Shown piece by piece: positions 7,649-14,302 of a stretch of DNA of 21,979 nucleotides. Under the pieces are notes generated by a model. It searched no databases. It was not told the DNA's origin and saw only the letters and a list, made by a program, of their open reading frames with translations. Source of the stretch: Lentimicrobium sp. GTDB lineage: Bacteria > Bacteroidota > Bacteroidia > Flavobacteriales > Flavobacteriaceae. The stretch spans positions 1-21,979 of the forward strand of contig JAEMQE010000190.1 in assembly GCA_022758945.1 (NCBI GenBank), in the 5' to 3' direction. Made by a program: the position numbers and the translations under genes. Each line of letters opens with the position of its first letter. Position 1 is the first letter of the stretch.

Positions 7649-8536
7649 TTATGTCAATTTATTGATTTTTTTGACAAATTCATCAATTCTATTGGCAAGT
7701 GATTCATCCACTTTTACTAATGGCAAACGAACTGTACTGTCCGCTATTCCCAATGACTGAAACACTTGTTTGATTCCTGCAGGATTTCCTTGTTCGAAAA
7801 TCATATCAATACAATCAGAAAAAAGGTATTGCAATTTAAAGGCGTCATCAACTTTTCTGTTTAAACCTAAACGCATCATTTCGGAAAATTCTTTTGGAAA
7901 ACCCTGAGCAATTACAGATATAACGCCAGAACCTCCAGCTAAAACCATTGGTAAAGCAATCATATCGTCGCCAGAAAGTACTAAGAAATCTTTTGGTTTA
8001 TTTTTCAACAATTGCATTGCTTGTATCATATCGCCAGCAGCTTCTTTGATGGCAACAATGTTTTTGAAATCATTTGCTAATCGCATCACTGTTGACGGCA
8101 ACACATTGCTTCCTGTTCTGCTTGGAACATTATACAAAATGACAGGAATTGGAGAAGCTTCGGCAACAGCTTTAAAATGTTGGTAAATTCCTTCTTGAGT
8201 GGGTTTGTTATAATAGGGAGAAATGGAAAGTATCGCTACAAATTGTGACAAATCTCTATTTTTTAGTTCCTCGACAACTTCCATAGTGTTGTTTCCTCCT
8301 ACTCCAAGTACCAACGGCAATCTTCCGTTGTTAGTTTCGATGATAGTTTTGATAACAAATTCTTTTTCATCATCTGACATCGTTGCATTTTCGGCTGTTG
8401 TGCCAAGTACTACAAGGTATTCAACTCCTCCATCAATAGAGAAATTTACTATTCTTATTAATGCTTCTGTATCAATTGAAAAATCTTTTCTAAAAGGAGT
8501 TGCAAGGGCAACGCCTGTTCCTATTAATGATTGCAT
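7649..8536 (-). CDS. dapA: 4-hydroxy-tetrahydrodipicolinate synthase
   Basis: Condenses pyruvate with aspartate semialdehyde, the first committed step of lysine and diaminopimelate synthesis, and so also feeds peptidoglycan. It is 295 residues, the normal length for a TIM-barrel DapA. Active-site features are present: the pyruvate-site GTTAEN at 45-50 (usually GTTGE in other phyla), PYYNKPTQEG at 107-116 with the interface tyrosine, ILYNVPSRTG at 133-142 with Y135 and R140, and the Schiff-base lysine in VAIKEAAGD (K164). It follows the DUF6913 gene by 8 bases. The 112 bases after its stop hold the bamD promoter but no clear GC-containing terminator. Related pyruvate aldolases share the fold, but the residue pattern supports DapA. 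Confidence 0.93.
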   Translation of the reverse strand: MQSLIGTGVALATPFRKDFSIDTEALIRIVNFSIDGGVEYLVVLGTTAENATMSDDEKEFVIKTIIETNNGRLPLVLGVGGNNTMEVVEELKNRDLSQFVAILSISPYYNKPTQEGIYQHFKAVAEASPIPVILYNVPSRTGSNVLPSTVMRLANDFKNIVAIKEAAGDMIQAMQLLKNKPKDFLVLSGDDMIALPMVLAGGSGVISVIAQGFPKEFSEMMRLGLNRKVDDAFKLQYLFSDCIDMIFEQGNPAGIKQVFQSLGIADSTVRLPLVKVDESLANRIDEFVKKINKLT

Positions 8537-8544
8537 AATTTGTT

Positions 8545-9063
8545 TTATATTTTGTTTAATATTTTTAAATATCTAAATAATTCGTGAACAAAAACCTTGT
8601 AATTCTCTGCATTCGTATTAATCATCAAATGGTTTAATCTCTTGTCTATTGATGAAAAACCAACTTTGAATTGTGCTTTTGAATCGTGGCTAATTTTTAG
8701 CAAAAATGCTTTTTCCACATCGTAATAACTTATTAATAAGTCGAATTTTTCGTTAATAAAATTATTTACTGCCGGATTAGTAATTTGTGCATTCCAATTT
8801 ATATGTCTTGAACCAAATGTTGGTTGAGAATACACTTCGTTTTTTTTCAATTTATCGCGATAAACAATAATTTTTATATTGCTTTCCTGAATTCCATTGG
8901 CAATTAATTCGTTTACCAAAGCTTCCTTTTCGAAAAAATAACTCTCATCTATAAGCAAACCAACGGTTTGTATAGAAGCAATCGATGAACTTGTCTTGAC
9001 ATTATGCAAATTATTTTTTATGAATTTTATTAAAAAATAATTCTTTATATAATTTAAAAACAT
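8545..9063 (-). CDS. DUF6913 family protein, function unknown
   Basis: 172 residues with no signal peptide or lipobox. The first 20 residues (MFLNYIKNYFLIKFIKNNLH) are basic and hydrophobic and could be a membrane-associating helix. The rest is soluble alpha/beta in character. VGLLIDESYFFEKEALVNEL and NIKIIVYRDK look like alternating strands and helices, and FDLLISYYDVE suggests a further core strand. I recognise it as a conserved Flavobacteriia protein usually found beside dapA; no catalytic motif is evident. It is the first gene of a two-gene unit with dapA and is divergent from the 5'-nucleotidase pair across only 47 bases. I assign no function. Confidence 0.8.
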   Translation of the reverse strand: MFLNYIKNYFLIKFIKNNLHNVKTSSSIASIQTVGLLIDESYFFEKEALVNELIANGIQESNIKIIVYRDKLKKNEVYSQPTFGSRHINWNAQITNPAVNNFINEKFDLLISYYDVEKAFLLKISHDSKAQFKVGFSSIDKRLNHLMINTNAENYKVFVHELFRYLKILNKI

Positions 9064-9065
9064 AC

Positions 9066-9073
9066 TACTTTTA
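9066..9073 (+). promoter_or_regulatory. Possible -7 element for the split 5'-nucleotidase genes
   Basis: TACTTTTA differs from TAnnTTTG only in its last base and lies 38 bases before the start codon at 9111. The matching -33 position (9044-9046) is TTT. The same box, TACTTTTAC, precedes the other plus-strand unit at 18832. Weak call. Confidence 0.35.
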
Positions 9074-9081
9074 CATGATTA

Positions 9082-9110
9082 CAAAATTAATTAATTAAGT
9101 CGCATTACAG
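9082..9110 (-). promoter_or_regulatory. Promoter of the DUF6913-dapA unit
   Basis: On the minus strand CTG (9110-9108), 18 bases, then TAATTTTG (9089-9082). The -7 box is exact and the -33 box is off by one base. It fills the whole gap up to the start codon of the divergent gene, and the spacer holds the palindrome TTAATTAATTAA (9087-9098). Confidence 0.55.
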
Positions 9111-9890
9111 ATGGTAAATCTAAAAAAGTATAATGGTGTTTTGAAACTTTTTGTTATATTCTTAACACTTTTTTTAATTGTTTCTTGTGCAAAACAAAGT
9201 TATTATGTTTCTAAAATAGAAGGAAAACGAATCACAATAACGGATAAAGAAAAGCAAGATTCTCAAATTGAAAACTATGTAAAACCCTATCGCGAACACA
9301 TCAACAAAGATTTAGACAGCGTTTTGGCCTATTGCCCAGTAACTTTAGATAAAAGTGATGGAAAATGGCAAACTACCATTGGCAATTTGATGGCTGATGT
9401 CACTTTACAAAGAGGAAATATAGTTTTCAAAGCTCGCGAAAAAAAGGAAATCAATTTATGTATTCTCAATAATGGCGGGATTCGCGCGATGCTTCCAAAA
9501 GGAAATGTTACCACCAGGACTGCTTATGAAATAATGCCTTTTGAAAATGGACTTGTTGTTGTGGCGTTAAAAGGAGAACAGATATTTGAAATGGTAGACT
9601 ACTTTATTGCTGCAAAAAAACCACATCCTTTATCAGGAATTACATTTACAATTAGCAAAGATAATGTTGCTAAAAATATATTGGTTCAAGGAAAACCAGT
9701 CGAAAAAGACGCAATTTATTATGTTGCTACGAACGATTATCTTTCTAACGGTGGTGATAATATGAATTTCTTTAAAAAAGGAGTTCAAAAATTTGACTTA
9801 AATTATAAATTAAGAAATGTATTAATTGATTATTTCAAGGAAGTGGATACAATTCCTGTGATAAATGACGTAAGAGTTAGTGTTGAATAA
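9111..9890 (+). CDS. 5'-nucleotidase C-terminal (substrate-binding) domain lipoprotein
   Basis: 259 residues corresponding to the C-terminal half of UshA-like 5'-nucleotidases, encoded as a separate protein. The N-terminus ends in FLIVSC, a lipoprotein signal with acylated C26. Domain landmarks follow: TTIGNLMADV at about 88-97, LCILNNGGIRAMLPKG at 116-131, and TRTAYEIMPFENGLVVVALKG at 135-155. YVATNDYLSNGGDNMNFF at 204-221 closes the domain. In fused enzymes this half binds the nucleotide base while the N-terminal half carries the metals. This protein has no metal-binding motif and should need a partner, and the gene 42 bases downstream supplies exactly that half. Start chosen at the only ATG giving a full lipoprotein signal. 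Confidence 0.88.
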   Translation: MVNLKKYNGVLKLFVIFLTLFLIVSCAKQSYYVSKIEGKRITITDKEKQDSQIENYVKPYREHINKDLDSVLAYCPVTLDKSDGKWQTTIGNLMADVTLQRGNIVFKAREKKEINLCILNNGGIRAMLPKGNVTTRTAYEIMPFENGLVVVALKGEQIFEMVDYFIAAKKPHPLSGITFTISKDNVAKNILVQGKPVEKDAIYYVATNDYLSNGGDNMNFFKKGVQKFDLNYKLRNVLIDYFKEVDTIPVINDVRVSVE

Positions 9891-9932
9891 AAAGAGTTTG
9901 CAGGATTCAGTGTTCAGTTAAAAAAAACAAAA

Positions 9933-10844
9933 ATGAAAAGAAGAGATTTTATAGAGAAAACGGCTGCAAGTACGGCTTTGTTGAGTTTAGGTTTGTCGTT
10001 GAGCAGTTTTAAATCAGATATTAAACACATAACGATACTTCATACTAATGATGTTCACAGTCATATCGATCCTTTTCCGATGGATGATCCTCGAAATCCA
10101 AATATGGGTGGAGTGGCAAGAAGAGCTTCGTTGATTGAAAACATTCGAGAAGAAAATCCAAACGTATTGTTACTTGACGCTGGCGATATTTTTCAAGGAA
10201 CTCCCTACTTTAATTATTATGGAGGCGAACTAGAGTTCAAACTGATGAGTATGATGAAGTATGATTTGTCAACAATAGGCAATCACGATTTTGATAATGG
10301 TGTTGATGGTTTAACTGCCCAAATGCCTCACGCGACTTTTGAATTTGTTTCGGCAAACTACGATTTCAAAAATACTACGATGGATGGTTTTGTAAAACCG
10401 TTCAAAATTTTTAATAAAAACGGAATAAAAATTGGCGTTTTTGGTTTAGGAATTGAACTCGAAGGCCTTGTAGACAAAAGAATGTACAAGGAAACTGTGT
10501 ACAATAATCCTTTGGAAGCCGCACAAGATATGGTTCGGATTCTAAAAAAAGAAAATAAATGTGACTTGGTTATTTGCCTTTCGCACCTTGGATACAAATA
10601 CGGAAAAGAAGATTCAAACAAAATATCCGACTTGAAACTGGCTGAACTTACAAAAGATATTGACTTAATTATTGGCGGTCACACACACACTTTTCTGGAT
10701 AAACCAACTATTGCAAAAAACCTGGACGGAAAAGAAGTTTTAGTAAACCAAGTGGGTTGTTATGGCATAAACCTGGGCCGAATTGATTTTTATTTTGATA
10801 ATGACAAGTCGAAATCTTCTGTTGGAAAATCAATTATTGTTTAA
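9933..10844 (+). CDS. 5'-nucleotidase N-terminal metallophosphatase domain, Tat-type signal
   Basis: 303 residues forming the calcineurin-like metallophosphoesterase half of a UshA-type nucleotidase. All dimetal motifs are visible: HTNDVHSH at 37-44 (D40, H42), DAGDIFQGTP at 82-91 (D85), GNHDFD at 116-121, LSHLG with H218, and GGHTHTF at 248-254. The signal MKRRDFIEKTAASTALLSLG has a twin-arginine pattern (RRDFIEK), so it is probably exported folded, with metals in place. It lacks the C-terminal domain, which is the gene just upstream. Together they would dephosphorylate nucleotides or related phosphoesters outside the cytoplasm. Its last 15 bases overlap the 3' end of the convergent membrane-protein gene. 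Confidence 0.9.
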   Translation: MKRRDFIEKTAASTALLSLGLSLSSFKSDIKHITILHTNDVHSHIDPFPMDDPRNPNMGGVARRASLIENIREENPNVLLLDAGDIFQGTPYFNYYGGELEFKLMSMMKYDLSTIGNHDFDNGVDGLTAQMPHATFEFVSANYDFKNTTMDGFVKPFKIFNKNGIKIGVFGLGIELEGLVDKRMYKETVYNNPLEAAQDMVRILKKENKCDLVICLSHLGYKYGKEDSNKISDLKLAELTKDIDLIIGGHTHTFLDKPTIAKNLDGKEVLVNQVGCYGINLGRIDFYFDNDKSKSSVGKSIIV

Positions 10845-11525
10845 TCTTTCAATTGACATTACAAATTTATAAAATGCATAATAAACCGCCGTATTCAAAA
10901 TCATTGCCAATGGTCTAAAGCTAATGGGAGACAAGTCTGAGAGGTAATATTTCTCTATAAAAACAATAAAATATTGGGTAACAGATAAAAGTCCAAATAT
11001 AAAAAACCAAGTATTCTCTCTTTTACCATAGTTCATTACATAATTGGATAAAGTCATACCAGCTATTATAGAAATCAAAATATTTTGGATTATCAAAATC
11101 ACATAACTTCTCGTCGTTATCTCACTTGTTATGGACAATAAATAGAAGAAAAAGAAAATAAAAGGAATCATTGCTATAAACAATGGAATACAATCCTTGA
11201 GTTTTATTAGTTTGATGATATAATAAATCATTAGTAATCGATGTATAAAAAAGGCAATCAAACCAAAGAACAACATTTTCTCAGTGTTTGGAATAAAAAA
11301 GACATTGGTAATCAATGAAAATAATATTGTCCAGAAGAAAAGCGGATTTCTTCTAATTGATGTATTCCAATAGAGAACCATTAAAACAATTGAGATTAAT
11401 GGTTTAAAAATAAAGAGAAAAGCCTTGTTCGAAAACAATTCAGCTGTAACTTCAACTGCTGCCACAGTGAAATACAATCCTATAATTAATTTTTCAAGAT
11501 TATTTTCTTTATTAAAAATCTTCAT
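10830..11525 (-). CDS. Eight-helix membrane protein, YhhN/lysoplasmalogenase-like but atypical
   Basis: 231 residues with about eight hydrophobic helices (near 12-28, 36-53, 62-79, 82-104, 111-133, 139-159, 171-191 and 203-220). The topology and several landmarks resemble the YhhN/TMEM86 family: FKPL at 40-43 in helix two, LFFGLIAFFIHRLL at 85-98 with a histidine in helix four, and a long final helix with paired tyrosines. The acidic residues I expect in that family (a GD at the end of helix three and an SD in helix seven) are not there; the places read ITN and SV. It may be a non-catalytic relative or an unrelated protein with similar topology. It lies 3 bases after ligA on the same strand and overlaps the convergent nucleotidase gene. 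Confidence 0.6.
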   Translation of the reverse strand: MKIFNKENNLEKLIIGLYFTVAAVEVTAELFSNKAFLFIFKPLISIVLMVLYWNTSIRRNPLFFWTILFSLITNVFFIPNTEKMLFFGLIAFFIHRLLMIYYIIKLIKLKDCIPLFIAMIPFIFFFFYLLSITSEITTRSYVILIIQNILISIIAGMTLSNYVMNYGKRENTWFFIFGLLSVTQYFIVFIEKYYLSDLSPISFRPLAMILNTAVYYAFYKFVMSIERLNNN

Positions 11526-11528
11526 TTC

Positions 11529-13538
11529 TTATTGTTCGTTACCATTAATCAATTCCATAAAATCTGTTTCTGAAATTATTGGAATATTTAGTTTAACCGC
11601 TTTCTCTAATTTTGCTGGCCCCATATTGGCTCCAGCTACTACATAATCCGTTTTTGCCGAGATGGAACTTCCTATTTTTCCGCCATTGTCTTCGATGGCT
11701 TTTTTTAAATCGTCTCTCGAAAATTGCTCGAAAACACCAGAAACTACAAAGGTTTTCCCGGCTAATTTATCAGTCGCATTTGGATTAATAATTTCGATGG
11801 TTTCAAATTGAATTCCGTAACTTTTCAATCGGTCAATGATAATTCTATTTTCTTGATTTTCAAAGAATTCTATCACACTTTGGGCAATTCGTTCCCCGAT
11901 TTCGTCCACCAAAACCAAATCCATCAAACTGGCTTGACTCAAATTATCTATATTCTTATAATGTTTTGCTAATTTTTTAGCCACTGTTTCGCCAACAAAT
12001 CGAATGCCGAGAGCATACAAAACGCGTTCGAAAGGAATATTTTTTGAATTTTCGACTCCATTCACTAAATTTTCAGCCGATTTTTGTGCCATTCTTTCCA
12101 ATGGTAAAATTTGCTCGACTGTTAATTCATACAAATCTGCGTAATTTTGAACCAATCCATTATTGAACAATAAAGTCACAGTTTCTGCTCCAAGACCTTC
12201 GATATCCATCGCTTTTCTGGAAATAAAATGTTGAATTCTTCCAATAATCTGCGGTGGACAACCATAAAAATTAGGACAATAATGATTGGCTTCGCTTTCG
12301 CCACGAATTAATTCCGTTTGGCATTCCGGGCAATGCGTAATGTATATTGTAGGTTCGGAATTGGCTGGTCGTTTGCTGAAATCAACCGCAATAATTTTTG
12401 GTATAATCTCCCCACCTTTTTCTACAAAAACGGTATCGCCAATGCGAATATCCAATTTTTCGATTTGGTCTGCATTGTGCAAAGAAGCCCGTTTTACGAT
12501 AGTTCCTGCCAATTGCACTGGCTCTAAATTAGCCACTGGCGTTATCGCTCCCGTCCTTCCTACTTGATAGGAAATCGAGTTTAATCGAGTAGAAACTTGT
12601 TCCGATTTAAATTTGTAGGCAATTGCCCAACGAGGCGATTTGGCAGTAAAACCCAATTCTTCTTGATGCTGAAAATCATTCACTTTGATAACCACACCAT
12701 CCATTTCATAAGGAAGATTGTGTCGATGAACATCCCAATAATCAATAAATTGGAAAACTTCTTCCATACTTTGAGCCAATTTGGATTCTTTTGGTACTTT
12801 GAACCCCCAATTTCTAGCGGTTTCCAAACCTTCAAATTGAGATTTAAAAGGCAATTTATTTCCAATGATAAAATACAGCAAACAATCTAAAGGTCTTTTG
12901 GCAACCTCAGCACTATCCTGCAATTTCAAACTTCCAGAAGCAGTATTTCTTGGATTGGAATAAGGCGTTTCTCCAATTTCTATCAACTCCTGATTCATTT
13001 TTTCGAAACCGGCAAAAGGCAAAATGATTTCACCGCGAACATCAAAGATTTCTGGAAAATTACCTTTCAACTTTAAAGGAATTGCTTTTATGGTTTTGAT
13101 GTTATTAGTGACATCATCGCCTTGAACGCCATCACCACGAGTTACGGCACGTTTTAGCTTTCCGTTTTCATAAGTGATACTAATTGATGCTCCGTCGTAT
13201 TTCAGTTCGCAAGTGTATTCCAATGGAACGTCACCAAGTACTTTTTGAACACGCTTTTCCCAATCTATTAACTCTTCTTTGGAATAAGAATTATCCAAGG
13301 AATACATTCTGTGCTCGTGTTTTACGGTTTCAAAGTTTTTCGTAATTGCACCGCCAACCCTTTGAGTCGGGGAATTTTCATCAAAATACGCTGGATTTTG
13401 ATTTTCTAATTCTTGAAGTTGTTTTAGTTTTTGGTCAAATTCAAAATCAGAAATTGTAGGTTTGTCCAACACATAATAATTGTGATTGTGTTGATTTAAT
13501 TCCTCTCGTAATGTTTGAATTGTATGTAGAATGTCCAT
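11529..13538 (-). CDS. ligA: NAD-dependent DNA ligase LigA
   Basis: Seals single-strand nicks in replication and repair using NAD as the AMP donor. It is 669 residues with the full domain set. The Ia domain has HNYYVLDKPTISDFEFD at 19-35, and the adenylation domain has CELKYDGAS with the AMP-accepting K113. EMDGVVIKV lies at 278-286 and the OB fold at about 320-395. A four-cysteine zinc finger (C403, C406, C421, C427) and helix-hairpin-helix repeats follow. The BRCT domain runs from about 590 to the end, with GKTFVVSGVFEQFSRDDL at its start. No truncation is visible. It lies between the DUF6495 gene and a membrane-protein gene, and its start codon is 6 bases from a long hairpin, which may affect expression. 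Confidence 0.98.
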   Translation of the reverse strand: MDILHTIQTLREELNQHNHNYYVLDKPTISDFEFDQKLKQLQELENQNPAYFDENSPTQRVGGAITKNFETVKHEHRMYSLDNSYSKEELIDWEKRVQKVLGDVPLEYTCELKYDGASISITYENGKLKRAVTRGDGVQGDDVTNNIKTIKAIPLKLKGNFPEIFDVRGEIILPFAGFEKMNQELIEIGETPYSNPRNTASGSLKLQDSAEVAKRPLDCLLYFIIGNKLPFKSQFEGLETARNWGFKVPKESKLAQSMEEVFQFIDYWDVHRHNLPYEMDGVVIKVNDFQHQEELGFTAKSPRWAIAYKFKSEQVSTRLNSISYQVGRTGAITPVANLEPVQLAGTIVKRASLHNADQIEKLDIRIGDTVFVEKGGEIIPKIIAVDFSKRPANSEPTIYITHCPECQTELIRGESEANHYCPNFYGCPPQIIGRIQHFISRKAMDIEGLGAETVTLLFNNGLVQNYADLYELTVEQILPLERMAQKSAENLVNGVENSKNIPFERVLYALGIRFVGETVAKKLAKHYKNIDNLSQASLMDLVLVDEIGERIAQSVIEFFENQENRIIIDRLKSYGIQFETIEIINPNATDKLAGKTFVVSGVFEQFSRDDLKKAIEDNGGKIGSSISAKTDYVVAGANMGPAKLEKAVKLNIPIISETDFMELINGNEQ

Positions 13539-13543
13539 AAAAA

Positions 13544-13595
13544 TAAAATTGGCTATCGTAGCTTTTGAAATAAAAGACTAAAATAACCAATTTTA
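13544..13595 (-). promoter_or_regulatory. Long composite hairpin between DUF6495 and ligA
   Basis: The arms 13544-13556 and 13583-13595 pair over 13 bp with one G-U wobble in the minus-strand RNA. Inside, 59-61 pairs with 78-80 and 62-66 with 72-76 (last two digits), closing on a 5-base loop. In total about 21 pairs, with one 2x2 internal loop and one bulged base. It starts 16 bases after the DUF6495 stop. Its 3' arm ends in UUUUA and is followed by five U and then the ligA AUG. It could be a terminator or attenuator, or could hide the ligA start. I found no consensus promoter in the gap. Confidence 0.65.
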
Positions 13596-13611
13596 AAGAA
13601 AAACGATAAAA

Positions 13612-14085
13612 TTACGATTCAATAATCGAAATTATTTGTTTGTATAATTGTCCATCACTCAAAAAAGAACCTTGTTGTATCAATCCAAAAATGGAGCTGT
13701 TCCGTTCTTCGGTAAATTCTTTTTTACCAGTTTTTATTTCAATGGTTTCAGTAAACATATTGTCGCTCAGCCATTGCAAGCCCTCTTTGGTCAAAAAATC
13801 GGTATCAGGAACCAATGATTTCAAAACTATGGATTGCACATAAGTATCAAAACATTGGAAAAGGAAAATATGATTTTTGGAGAAATGCTCTAAATATTCG
13901 GCTCTGCCAAGAACGCCTTCCCAAACCAAATCTGAGAAAACATCTAATTCTTGTTCAGCTACTTCTGGTTTTTCCGTTTTAATTTTGTCCCATTCGGTTT
14001 TATCAATAGCTTGGGTAGCAAGGAAATTTATAAATTCTTGGTGCAATTCTTCGAATTGTTCTTTGGTTAATCTTGCGTATTTCAT
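13612..14085 (-). CDS. DUF6495 family protein, function unknown
   Basis: 157 residues from the ATG at 14085 (MKYARLTKEQFEELHQEF). The frame extends seven codons further to a TTG at 14106, but that start falls inside the intergenic repeat, and the family begins at MKYARL as I recall it. The protein is acidic and looks soluble and mostly helical, with no signal peptide, membrane segment or catalytic motif. Conserved-looking blocks are SDLVWEGVLGRAEYLEHF and HIFLFQCFD in the middle and SIFGLIQQGSFLSDGQLYKQI at the end. It lies upstream of ligA on the same strand with a 73-base gap holding a strong hairpin. I do not assign a role; linkage to ligA is only suggestive. Confidence 0.8.
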   Translation of the reverse strand: MKYARLTKEQFEELHQEFINFLATQAIDKTEWDKIKTEKPEVAEQELDVFSDLVWEGVLGRAEYLEHFSKNHIFLFQCFDTYVQSIVLKSLVPDTDFLTKEGLQWLSDNMFTETIEIKTGKKEFTEERNSSIFGLIQQGSFLSDGQLYKQIISIIES

Positions 14086-14098
14086 ATTATCATTTTTT

Positions 14099-14248
14099 TG
14101 CCGCAAAGGCGTAAAGTCACTAAATTATTTTTAAAGTTTTGTGTTAATCTTAAATTTTTCATAAAGTCCAAAAGGTTTTAAAAATGTTTATTGTTGAAAT
14201 AAAATTTCTATAATAAACAAAACTTTGTGACTTTGAGCCTTCGTGGCA
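14099..14248 (-). repeat. Imperfect palindromic intergenic repeat element
   Basis: Left arm 14099-14126 (TGCCGCAAAGGCGTAAAGTC...) and right arm 14221-14248 are inverted copies matching at about 22 of 28 positions, including AAAGTCAC and AAGGC blocks. About 94 AT-rich bases lie between. A second nested pair, AAAGTTTTG near 14133 and CAAAACTTT near 14218, could extend or compete with the stem. From memory, such CGCAAAGGCGCAAAG-like palindromes recur between genes in Flavobacterium genomes. With the neighbouring terminator, this is all that fills the 217-base gap; no promoter matching the consensus was found there. Confidence 0.6.
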
Positions 14249-14250
14249 TT

Positions 14251-14281
14251 AAAAAAAAAAGCCCTCCCGAATGAGAAGGCT
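14251..14281 (-). terminator. Intrinsic terminator of the TonB-dependent receptor gene
   Basis: On the minus strand AGCCTTCTC (14281-14273), loop ATTC, GGGAGGGCT (14268-14260), then nine T (14259-14251). The stem is 9 bp with two G-U pairs and is GC-rich. It lies about 20 bases after the receptor's stop codon. Confidence 0.9.
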
Positions 14282-14302
14282 AATTTAAAGCTTTTCTGAT
14301 AA

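Noticed and set aside
8223..8576. Plus-strand open frame of 117 codons opposite dapA and the DUF6913 3' end
   Set aside because: It is antisense to a well-supported dapA frame, is serine/threonine-rich as expected from the complementary strand, and matches no family I know.
10781..10835. 10-base inverted repeat AATTGATTTT / AAAATCAATT across the nucleotidase 3' end as a terminator
   Set aside because: The arms are all but GC-free, are separated by 35 bases and lack a following T-tract, so chance in AT-rich sequence is more likely.
14086..14106. Upstream TTG start adding seven residues to the DUF6495 protein
   Set aside because: The extension (MRQKNDN) lies partly in the intergenic repeat, and the family N-terminus MKYARLTKEQF begins at the ATG at 14085.
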